64,000 nucleotides of DNA, taken from NCBI RefSeq assembly GCF_000812865.1, contig NZ_JSYL01000005.1, positions 62,001-126,000 on the forward strand, given 5' to 3'. This document shows, in pieces, positions 16,508 through 23,224 of this stretch. Numbering within the stretch: position 1 is the first letter of the stretch; the number at the start of each line of letters is the position of its first letter. The position numbers were made by a program, and so were the translations under genes. Under the pieces are notes generated by a model that saw nothing but the letters and a program-made list of their open reading frames with translations, was not told the DNA's origin and ran no database searches. The DNA is from Kaistella jeonii. GTDB lineage: Bacteria > Bacteroidota > Bacteroidia > Flavobacteriales > Weeksellaceae.

Positions 16508-16632
16508 CCAATTCCTGCAATAGGGATCGAAGTGTAAATCCCGGAGTCTTGTCTGAAAAGACGAGACGAGGAATTGGAGCGTAGAGCCCGACCCGAGGTG
16601 CGGGAAATTAGCGATGGAGAGGGGATTGCCCA
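16508..16632. ncRNA. Highly structured GC-richer intergenic element (ncRNA or divergent repeat copy)
   Basis: It lies in the 318-base gap upstream of the HAD gene. Nested pairings are visible: CCAATTCC (16508-16515) with GGAATTGG (16570-16577); inside this, GGGAT/ATCCC (16523-16527, 16538-16542) and GTCTTGTCT-GAAA-AGACGAGAC (16546-16567), a 9-bp stem with one G-U pair closed by a GNRA loop; then CCCG/CGGG (16587-16590, 16601-16604). Parts (AGGGATCGAAG, AAATCCC, GAGCCCGACCCGAGG) recall the dispersed repeat family, so it may be a diverged copy rather than a functional RNA. No open frame of note. Confidence 0.5.
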
Positions 16633-16708
16633 AAATTTTCTAAAAATAAAAGATAATCAGCTGTGAATCAATGAAAAGTTGTAATTTTGCAACTTAAATT
16701 TTTAAGTG

Positions 16709-17110
16709 ATGGAATTAGAATATAAAGACCACCTGAGTCCAATGTTGAAGGGTGATATCAAGAATTATTTGATTGACATTGATGGTACGATTACCGACGA
16801 TGTTCCGAATGAGGAACCGGAAAGAATGGTGGATTGTATTCCTTATCCCGATGCTCTGGAAACCATTAACAGATGGTACGATCAAGGTCATATTATTTGC
16901 TATTTTACTTCCCGAACTGAAAATTTAAAGCAGATCACGATCGATTGGCTCGATAAGCATGGTTTTAAATACCACAGTGTTCTTTGTGGAAAACCGAGAG
17001 GTGGCAATTATCACTGGATTGATAATCACCTTGTAAAAGCGACACGATACAAAGGTAAATTTACCAATATGGTAGAAAAAAAGGTAACAATAGAAGTTTT
17101 TGAAGATTAA
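16709..17110 (+). CDS. Small HAD-superfamily phosphatase-like protein
   Basis: 133 residues from ATG 16709 (an in-frame GTG sits just before it at 16706). The HAD motif I is LIDIDGTITDD, with Asp23 and Asp25 as nucleophile and acid/base. Motif II is the serine/threonine of CYFTSRTE, and HWIDNHLV may supply the motif IV acid. There is no cap domain, so the fold is minimal and could act on a macromolecular or small phosphorylated substrate. The stop is three bases before the 2-hydroxyacid dehydrogenase gene, a tight operon. A serine-pathway phosphatase role is possible but unproven; polynucleotide-phosphatase-like and sugar-phosphatase roles are also open. Confidence 0.82.
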   Translation: MELEYKDHLSPMLKGDIKNYLIDIDGTITDDVPNEEPERMVDCIPYPDALETINRWYDQGHIICYFTSRTENLKQITIDWLDKHGFKYHSVLCGKPRGGNYHWIDNHLVKATRYKGKFTNMVEKKVTIEVFED

Positions 17111-17113
17111 CAG

Positions 17114-18073
17114 ATGAAGGTATTAGCAAACGACGGTTTAGATCAATCAGGAATTGATGCCTTAACTGAAAAAGGTTTTGAAGTAATTACGAATAAAGTT
17201 CCACAGGATTTTTTAATTGATTACATCAATGAAAATAAAATTAAAACTATTCTGGTAAGAAGCGCAACTCAGGTTCGTAAAGAAATGATCGATGCTTGTC
17301 CGAGTATTGAAATCATCGGAAGAGGTGGAGTAGGAATGGATAATATCGACGTGGATTATGCTCGTTTGAAAAATATTCATGTCATCAACACGCCTTCAGC
17401 TTCTTCGGAATCAGTGGCAGAACTGGTTTTCGCACACTTATTTACTGGTGCAAGATTCTTGCAGGATTCAAACAGGAAAATGCCGGTAGTTGGCGATTCT
17501 GAATTTGCGAAACTAAAAAAATCGTATGAAAAAGGAATTGAACTTCGTGGTAAAACCATCGGTATTATAGGGATGGGAAGAATCGGACAGGAAGTTGCAA
17601 GAATGGCGCTTGGTTTAGGAATGCGGGTTATTGCAGCCGACAGCAATGTTGGAAGAGCAAGTATTAAAGTAAAATTTTACAATAATCAGTTCATCAATGT
17701 TGATATCGAAACTGAATCAATTGAAGGAGTTTTGAAACATGCAGATTTTATTACGCTTCACGTTCCCGCACAGAAAGAGGGATATATGATCGGGGAAAAG
17801 GAATTCGCGATGATGAAAGATGGTGTTGCCATCGTGAACTGTTCCAGAGGTGGAGTAATTGATGAAGAAGCGTTGGTTTCTGCCTTAAATTCGGGGAAAG
17901 TTGCTTTCGGAGGATTAGATGTATTTCTTAACGAACCAACTCCTTCGAAAGAAATATTGAATCATCCAAAAATTTCTATGACTCCACATACAGGAGCTTC
18001 AACGATGGAAGCGCAGGACAGAATCGGACTTTCTTTAGCAGATCAAATTTGTAGTATTCTGCAAGTTAATTAG
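17114..18073 (+). CDS. serA: D-2-hydroxyacid dehydrogenase, probably 3-phosphoglycerate dehydrogenase
   Basis: 319 residues with substrate and NAD-binding domains of the D-isomer 2-hydroxyacid dehydrogenase family. The nucleotide fold motif GIIGMGRIGQEVAR is near residues 152-165. The catalytic Arg is in NCSRGG, the Glu in FLNEPTPS and the His in TPHTGAST. The N-terminal pattern VRSATQVRKEMIDACPSIEI fits the short form of 3-phosphoglycerate dehydrogenase, which lacks the ACT domain and makes the first step of serine synthesis. serC and serB are not in the window, so the substrate is inferred by similarity only. It shares an operon with the HAD protein and ends at a clear terminator. Confidence 0.85.
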   Translation: MKVLANDGLDQSGIDALTEKGFEVITNKVPQDFLIDYINENKIKTILVRSATQVRKEMIDACPSIEIIGRGGVGMDNIDVDYARLKNIHVINTPSASSESVAELVFAHLFTGARFLQDSNRKMPVVGDSEFAKLKKSYEKGIELRGKTIGIIGMGRIGQEVARMALGLGMRVIAADSNVGRASIKVKFYNNQFINVDIETESIEGVLKHADFITLHVPAQKEGYMIGEKEFAMMKDGVAIVNCSRGGVIDEEALVSALNSGKVAFGGLDVFLNEPTPSKEILNHPKISMTPHTGASTMEAQDRIGLSLADQICSILQVN

Positions 18074-18097
18074 AAAGAATTGTATTTAAAAAATAGT

Positions 18098-18129
18098 AAG
18101 AATGAGTCGAGAGATTCGTTCTTTTTTTT
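18098..18129 (+). terminator. Terminator of the HAD/dehydrogenase operon
   Basis: An 11-bp stem with two G-U pairs, AAGAATGAGTC / GATTCGTTCTT, around a GAGA loop and followed by a T run. Confidence 0.85.
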
Positions 18130-18178
18130 AGTTAGTTGTAAAAAGCGATAAAGAAATTTGATTATTCTACGACGTAAA

Positions 18179-18202
18179 AAACCCGAAAATATTTTCGGGT
18201 TT
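18179..18202 (-). terminator. Terminator of mscL
   Basis: Perfect inverted repeat AAACCCGAAAAT / ATTTTCGGGTTT with A-rich DNA on the left, which becomes the T run of the leftward transcript. Confidence 0.85.
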
Positions 18203-18224
18203 AAAGTTTATTTATTGAATCTGA

Positions 18225-18596
18225 TTATTTGTTTTTCAACAAATCTCTGATTTCTGCAAGGAGTTGTTCTTGAGTTGGTCCTGCTACAGGTGCAGCTTCA
18301 GGTGGTTTCTGCATTTTAGCTGCTGCTTTAATGACCATAAATAATACGATCGCGATACACAGAAAACTAATGATAGCCGAAAGGAAATTGCCATACATGA
18401 CTCCATTCCAGGAAAGTTTTGTGATATTTTCTGCACCCGCCGCTTTAAGAGTTGGATTCAGTAAAAGTGGTGTAATTACATCCTCAACCAAAGAAGAAAC
18501 AATCTTACCAAATGCAGCTCCGATAATTACTGCTACTGCCAAATCGATCACATTACCTTTAAAGGCGAATGCTTTAAAATCCTGTACAATTCCCAT
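18225..18596 (-). CDS. mscL: Large-conductance mechanosensitive channel
   Basis: 123 residues with the two-helix MscL layout: an amphipathic start MGIVQDFKAFAFKGNVIDLA, TM1 VAVIIGAAFGKIVSSLVEDVITP, a short periplasmic loop and TM2 LSAIISFLCIAIVLFMVIKA. A cytoplasmic helix follows (PTQEQLLAEIRDLLKNK). The protein forms a homopentamer that opens under membrane tension to release solutes after osmotic downshock. A -7 box TACTTTTG lies on the reverse strand at 18623-18630. It stands alone, between terminators on the left and AT-rich DNA on the right. Confidence 0.97.
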   Translation of the reverse strand: MGIVQDFKAFAFKGNVIDLAVAVIIGAAFGKIVSSLVEDVITPLLLNPTLKAAGAENITKLSWNGVMYGNFLSAIISFLCIAIVLFMVIKAAAKMQKPPEAAPVAGPTQEQLLAEIRDLLKNK

Positions 18597-18622
18597 AGTT
18601 TTATATTTTTAATGTTAATAAA

Positions 18623-18630
18623 CAAAAGTA
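18623..18630 (-). promoter_or_regulatory. -7 box of mscL
   Basis: TACTTTTG on the reverse strand matches TAnnTTTG, 26 bases before the mscL ATG. No TTTG element at the 19-base spacing. Confidence 0.45.
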
Positions 18631-18728
18631 AGAAAACTTTTCAAAAATATTTGTCATCTATTATTTAATGGTTACAGAAAAAGTTAAAGAAATATTTCAT
18701 TAAATTTAAACATCAAAAAATAATACAA

Positions 18729-18797
18729 ATGAAAATTTTTTCTGCTGAGCAAATTAAAGATGGCGATAATTTTACATTTACTGAAGGTGTATTATGA
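18729..18797 (+). pseudogene. Remnant of an NAD(P)H-hydrate epimerase start
   Basis: ATG 18729 opens a 22-residue frame, MKIFSAEQIKDGDNFT..., that stops at TGA 18795. Its first 10 residues match the start of the intact nnr gene 290 bases downstream (KIFSAQQIKNCDTFT) with only an E/Q and then N/D, C/G changes. At DNA level the two blocks also align. After about residue 17 the similarity ends. The best reading is the 5' stub of a former nnr copy, or a partial duplication. It could in principle still be translated as a short leader peptide. The rest of the 422-base gap (18597-19018) is very AT-rich with nothing else recognisable apart from the mscL -7 box. Confidence 0.7.
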
Positions 18798-19018
18798 AAA
18801 ATTTACGTGATAATAAATTATTAAATAGAATAATTTTTATCTTACAATTTTCGCCTTTCTTAGTTTGTTTTTGTCGAATATTTTAAATTATTTATGTATT
18901 TTTAACCAAAATTGATTGTAATTTTTTATTTAACTGATAATCAATTAGATATTTGTTTTTTTTAAATAGCACAACTAATTTTTTTCATATATTTTATATA
19001 ATACAAAAGGTATATCAA

Positions 19019-20512
19019 GTGAAAATATTTTCCGCACAACAAATTAAGAATTGTGATACTTTCACAATTAAACACGAACCTGTATATTCTTTAAATTTGA
19101 TGCAGAGAGTCGCTGATTCCTGTGTAAATTGGATTTCAAATAACTTTAAGGATAAAGAAATTTTCTATATTTTTTGTGGAAACGGGAATAATGGTGGCGG
19201 TGGATTAGCGTTGGCTAGAATAATGTATCACAAAGGTTTTGATATCACGGTTTTTATAAATGAAAGTGAAAATTTTTCGAAAGATGCGATGAGCAATCTC
19301 ATGAAAGTTAAACAAATTGCTCGTATTGATGTTTTTGATTTCAATGAAACTCAGAATTTTAATTTTAAAGAAAATGCAGTTATCATTGATGCTCTTTTTG
19401 GGACAGGTCTAAATCGGAAAGCTAACAAGAAAGAAGTCGATCTGATTAATTTTCTAAATAGGGTGAAGCTTTCAAAAGTTGCTATAGATATGCCATCAGG
19501 ATTATCGGCGGATCATATGATAAATGACAATACAGTTATTTTTAAAGCTGATGAAACATTAAGTTTTCAGTTTTGGAAAAAAACATTTCTTCATCCTGAA
19601 ACGGGAATTTACTGTGGTAAAGTTCATCTTTTAGATATTTCTTTGAGCGAAGAATTTATTGTCAAAGAACCAACAAATGAATTTGTGATCGGTAAAAAGT
19701 TGATCCGTGGTATTTATAAAATAAGAAATGAGTTTTCACATAAAGGAACTTATGGTAAGACTACTATAATTGCAGGAAGTTTTGGTGAAATGGGAGCTGC
19801 TGTTCTCGCAACCAAATCTGCACTAAAATCTGGTAGTGGATTAACTTTCATTGTTGCTCCAAAATGTGGTTATGGAATTTTGCAAACTACTTGTCCTGAG
19901 GCGAAATATATAGATGGCGGTGAGAATAGCAATTATCATTTCGATATTAACAATGATTCTGTAGTAGGTATCGGTCCAAGCTTAGGAACAGCTCCTGAAA
20001 CAGAATCTGCTTTTATGGACTTTTTGAAAAGTTGTGATAAACCAATGGTTCTAGATGCAGATGCACTAAATATTATTGCTAAAAATTCTCAATTTTTAAA
20101 AAAAATTCCAACAAATTCAATCATTACACCACATCCAAAAGAATTTGAAAGACTTTTTGGGAAAACAGATAATTCTTTTAAAAGATTGGAATTAGGGCGA
20201 GAGAAAGCGATGGAATTAGGAATTTATATTGTTTTAAAAGATCATCACACCCAGATCATTACGCCCGAAAATCAGGTTTATTACAATATTACCGGGAATT
20301 CAGGAATGGCGAAAGGAGGAAGTGGCGATGCTCTTTTGGGAATCATCACTTCACTATTAGCGCAGAATTATTCACCAAAAGATGCTGCAATATTCGGAGT
20401 TTGGCTCCATGGAAAAGCGGGTGATCTCGCGGCAGAAAAATTTTCTAAAGAAGCCATGCTTCCTACTGATTTGATCGATGAATTGGGAAATGTCTTCAAA
20501 TCCTTAGCATAA
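19019..20512 (+). CDS. nnr: Bifunctional NAD(P)H-hydrate repair enzyme (epimerase + ADP-dependent dehydratase)
   Basis: 497 residues from GTG 19019, chosen because relatives begin KIFSA/TAEQIK; an open frame continues 22 codons upstream but is AT-rich and unlike protein. The N-terminal YjeF_N epimerase domain (about 1-210) shows CGNGNNGGGGLALARIM and DALFGTGLNR. The C-terminal carbohydrate-kinase-like dehydratase (about 225-497) shows GTYGKTTIIAGS, GIGPSLGT, ITPHPKEFERLFG and GMAKGGSGDALLG. Together they repair hydrated NADH/NADPH. The gene is AT-rich and follows the remnant copy, which hints at replacement by recombination. It shares a bidirectional terminator with lgt. Confidence 0.93.
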   Translation: MKIFSAQQIKNCDTFTIKHEPVYSLNLMQRVADSCVNWISNNFKDKEIFYIFCGNGNNGGGGLALARIMYHKGFDITVFINESENFSKDAMSNLMKVKQIARIDVFDFNETQNFNFKENAVIIDALFGTGLNRKANKKEVDLINFLNRVKLSKVAIDMPSGLSADHMINDNTVIFKADETLSFQFWKKTFLHPETGIYCGKVHLLDISLSEEFIVKEPTNEFVIGKKLIRGIYKIRNEFSHKGTYGKTTIIAGSFGEMGAAVLATKSALKSGSGLTFIVAPKCGYGILQTTCPEAKYIDGGENSNYHFDINNDSVVGIGPSLGTAPETESAFMDFLKSCDKPMVLDADALNIIAKNSQFLKKIPTNSIITPHPKEFERLFGKTDNSFKRLELGREKAMELGIYIVLKDHHTQIITPENQVYYNITGNSGMAKGGSGDALLGIITSLLAQNYSPKDAAIFGVWLHGKAGDLAAEKFSKEAMLPTDLIDELGNVFKSLA

Positions 20513-20515
20513 AAA

Positions 20516-20542
20516 AATCCTTTCAATAAATTTGAAAGGATT
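20516..20542. terminator. Bidirectional terminator between nnr and lgt
   Basis: AATCCTTTCAA / TTGAAAGGATT arms with a short loop start directly after the nnr stop, with an A run on the left and TA-rich DNA on the right. Confidence 0.8.
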
Positions 20543-20562
20543 AGTATTTATTTTGATTAAAA

Positions 20563-21432
20563 TTAATCGGGTTTTTCGTTTTCTTCTTCTGTGATCATGC
20601 GGTTTTTCGATGTAAACATAATTACAAATCCAGCTAACATAAAGGGTATAGAAAGTATTTGTCCCGTATTCAGACCTGCAAAATGAATAAATTCATCTCC
20701 TTGTGGTTCCTTTAAATATTCTACGAAAAATCGCACGGCCCATAAAATGATGAAGAACAATCCGAAGAGCCAACCTTGCTGATATTTTTTCTTCGTGTAT
20801 CTGAATAAAATCCACAATAAAACGAAAAGTAAAAAATAGCCGGTCGCTTCAAATAATTGAGTAGGATATCGTGGAACAATTGCACCATACTCCGAACTTT
20901 GTTGTGGGAATAAAACCGCAAAAGGAGAGTTTTCAGGTGCTGCTTTCCCAATGATTTCAGAATTGAAAAAGTTCCCAATTCTTACAAATGCACCTCCCAA
21001 AGCAACGGGAATCCCAATTCTGTCATAAACCCAGAAAGGATTTTTACGAATTATTTTATAGGAATAATAAAGGGTTGTAAAAATTAACGCGATCGTCGCT
21101 CCATGACTTGCCAATCCAGAAAATCCGGTGAATTCTAAATGTGGTTTGGTTCGGATAGGTAAAAATACCGACCAAAAATCTTCTCTGAAAAGTTCTGGCT
21201 GATAAAAAATAACGTGACCTAAACGTGCTCCCAAAATAGTTCCTATCAAAGTCCAGGTGAAAAGGGGTTCTACATATTTGACGTTGACGTTATCAATTTT
21301 ATAAATTTTAGTCATTATCATATAGCCTAAACCAAAGGCGAAAATAAACATCAAACTGTAATAATGTAGCGTCACAGGACCTAAATGTATTCCGGTGGAA
21401 GGATCCCAAGTTGAGTATAAGAAAGTCAGCAT
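20563..21432 (-). CDS. lgt: Phosphatidylglycerol-prolipoprotein diacylglyceryl transferase
   Basis: 289 residues, polytopic, with about seven membrane spans. Lgt attaches diacylglycerol to the lipobox cysteine of prolipoproteins, the first step of lipoprotein maturation, and is needed for the SusD-type lipoproteins found elsewhere in this window. The family signature is visible: ALGGAFVRIGNFFNSEIIG and RYPTQLFEATGYF, plus LGARLGHVIFYQPE near the N-terminal third and FSGLASHGATIAL. A basic-acidic tail (KNRMITEEENEKPD) ends the protein. It precedes yidD on the reverse strand order (yidD upstream, 100 bases away), a plausible but unproven operon. Confidence 0.95.
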   Translation of the reverse strand: MLTFLYSTWDPSTGIHLGPVTLHYYSLMFIFAFGLGYMIMTKIYKIDNVNVKYVEPLFTWTLIGTILGARLGHVIFYQPELFREDFWSVFLPIRTKPHLEFTGFSGLASHGATIALIFTTLYYSYKIIRKNPFWVYDRIGIPVALGGAFVRIGNFFNSEIIGKAAPENSPFAVLFPQQSSEYGAIVPRYPTQLFEATGYFLLFVLLWILFRYTKKKYQQGWLFGLFFIILWAVRFFVEYLKEPQGDEFIHFAGLNTGQILSIPFMLAGFVIMFTSKNRMITEEENEKPD

Positions 21433-21532
21433 ATAATTTAATTCAAAAATTTAATATTCAAAGTCGCACGTTCAATATTTAAATGATCATTCTTTAATTT
21501 AAAATCTATCATTTAAAATTAAAAACTTTCTG

Positions 21533-21769
21533 TTAATCATTTTTTGGCGGAACTGGATCATAACCTTCTCCTCCCCACGGATGACATCTTGAAATCCTCT
21601 TTGATCCTAACCATAAACCTTTGAATGGGCCATGAATACGAAGTGCTTCTACCATATAACTGGAGCAGGTTGGTTCATAACGGCAATGATCTGGGAGTAA
21701 TGGTGAGATAAACCACTGATAAATTTTTATCAGGACAACCAAAGGAAAAGTGATGATTTTATTGAACAT
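21533..21769 (-). CDS. yidD: Membrane protein insertion efficiency factor YidD
   Basis: 78 residues, the usual size. The core [20 protein letters not shown] followed by [20 protein letters not shown] is the YidD signature, with three cysteines. An N-terminal amphipathic helix ([18 protein letters not shown]) would attach it to the inner membrane, where it is thought to assist YidC-dependent insertion. The start ATG 21769 is seven bases from a reverse-strand -7 box, so the mRNA leader is very short. The divergent rarA promoter overlaps this region. Confidence 0.95.
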   Translation of the reverse strand: MFNKIITFPLVVLIKIYQWFISPLLPDHCRYEPTCSSYMVEALRIHGPFKGLWLGSKRISRCHPWGGEGYDPVPPKND

Positions 21770-21772
21770 GCA

Positions 21773-21803
21773 GTTGCAAAAATAACGAAATAGTTTAAAT
21801 TTG
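21773..21803 (+). promoter_or_regulatory. rarA promoter
   Basis: GTTG (21773-21776), 19 bases, then TAAATTTG (21796-21803): correct spacing and -7 match for a Bacteroidota sigma-ABfr promoter. Transcription should start near 21808, about 60 bases before the TTG start. Confidence 0.6.
21777..21784 (-). promoter_or_regulatory. -7 box of yidD
   Basis: TATTTTTG on the reverse strand, seven bases before the yidD ATG. It overlaps the spacer of the divergent rarA promoter, so the two polymerases could interfere. Confidence 0.45.
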
Positions 21804-21868
21804 TTCTAAGTTTCTCGTTAAACTTATTTTGACAGAATTTCTCATCATCAAACTTTCAATTATTCAAC

Positions 21869-23146
21869 TTGAATTCTAATACTCCGCTTGCCGAAAAAAT
21901 GCGTCCCAAAACTTTAGATGAAGTTTTGGGACAGGAACATTTAACCGGGAAAACCGGCACCATTCGCAAAATGTTGGAGAATGATGTTTTGAATTCCTTA
22001 ATTCTTTGGGGACCGCCAGGAACGGGAAAAACAACTTTGGCAGAAATTATTTCTGAAAAGTCAGGTCGGAAATTTTTTAAACTTTCGGCAGTTTCTTCAG
22101 GAGTGAAAGATGTTCGCGAAGTGATCGATGAAGCCAAAAAACAAAATTTATTTTCCGGGAAATCACCCATTTTATTTATTGATGAAATTCACCGTTTTAA
22201 TAAATCACAGCAAGACTCTTTACTTCATGCTGTAGAAAAAGGCTGGATCGTTTTAATCGGAGCAACTACAGAAAATCCCAGCTTCGAAGTTGTTTCAGCT
22301 CTTTTATCGCGAAGTCAGGTTTATGTTTTGAAATCTTTGACTTTCGAAAAGTTAGAAGAATTAGCAGAAATTACATTAAAAAAATATAACGAATTAGAAA
22401 ATACGACCTTCAAAATAAAAGACAAAGAAGCATTTATCCAATATTCTGGCGGTGATGCGAGAAAACTCATTAACTCGGTTGAAAATGTTTTAAATCAATT
22501 TAAAAATTCTGATAAAAAAGAAATCGCCAATCAAGATGTTCTCGATGTTTTACAGGAAACGATGGCGCTTTACGATAAAAATGGCGAACAGCATTACGAT
22601 ATTATTTCGGCCTTCATCAAATCGATGCGCGGTTCAGATCCAAATGGCACCGTTTATTGGTTAGCTCGAATGTTGGTCGGTGGAGAAGATATTAAATTTA
22701 TTGCGAGAAGAATGTTGATTTTAGCTTCCGAAGATATCGGTTTAGCCAATCCCAATGCTTTGATCATGGCGAATAATTGTTTCCAGGCCATCAATATTAT
22801 TGGAAATCCTGAGGCGAGAATTATTTTAAGCGAGACTGCAGTTTATTTGGCGGTTTCCCCGAAAAGTAATTCTACGTATATGGCGATAAATGAAGCAATG
22901 TCTTTTGTGAAAAAGACGGGGAATCTGGCGGTTCCGTTACATTTAAGAAACGCTCCGACAAAATTAATGAAAGATTTAGATTACGGGAAAGATTACGGCT
23001 ATGCTCATTCACACGAAGGAAATTTTGTTGATTTAGAATTTCTGCCGGATGAAATTAAAGGAACTAAATTTTACGAACCTGGAAAAAACACCACTGAAAA
23101 TAAAATTGCTGAAGAACTCAAAAAGAAGTGGAAAGGCAAATATTAA
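21869..23146 (+). CDS. rarA: Replication-associated recombination protein A (AAA+ ATPase)
   Basis: 425 residues. RarA/MgsA acts at stalled replication forks. The Walker A motif is GPPGTGKTTLAE, Walker B is LFIDEIHRF with sensor NKSQQDSLLHAVE, and the arginine-finger region is GATTENPSFEVVSALLSRS. The C-terminal tetramerisation part contains DPNGTVYWLARMLVGGEDI and EDIGLANPNAL. The start is TTG 21869 (peptide NSNTPLAEKMRPKTLDEVLG), because relatives begin with N..PLAE-RPKTL; the first ATG (21899) would cut this conserved segment. A rho-independent terminator follows. Confidence 0.95.
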   Translation: MNSNTPLAEKMRPKTLDEVLGQEHLTGKTGTIRKMLENDVLNSLILWGPPGTGKTTLAEIISEKSGRKFFKLSAVSSGVKDVREVIDEAKKQNLFSGKSPILFIDEIHRFNKSQQDSLLHAVEKGWIVLIGATTENPSFEVVSALLSRSQVYVLKSLTFEKLEELAEITLKKYNELENTTFKIKDKEAFIQYSGGDARKLINSVENVLNQFKNSDKKEIANQDVLDVLQETMALYDKNGEQHYDIISAFIKSMRGSDPNGTVYWLARMLVGGEDIKFIARRMLILASEDIGLANPNALIMANNCFQAINIIGNPEARIILSETAVYLAVSPKSNSTYMAINEAMSFVKKTGNLAVPLHLRNAPTKLMKDLDYGKDYGYAHSHEGNFVDLEFLPDEIKGTKFYEPGKNTTENKIAEELKKKWKGKY

Positions 23147-23170
23147 TGTTCTGATTTTTAAAATTTAAGA

Positions 23171-23200
23171 AACATCTGATTGATTGTCAGGTGTTTTTTT
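23171..23200 (+). terminator. Terminator of rarA
   Basis: AACATCTGA / TCAGGTGTT stem with one G-U pair, 7-base loop, followed by a T run. Confidence 0.8.
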
Positions 23201-23224
23201 TATCTTTAATTTAAATTTTAGATC

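Noticed and set aside
18953-19018. The 22-codon upstream extension of nnr.
   Set aside because: The extension is Phe/Asn/Thr-rich AT-driven sequence, and relatives start at the KIFSA segment, so GTG 19019 is preferred.
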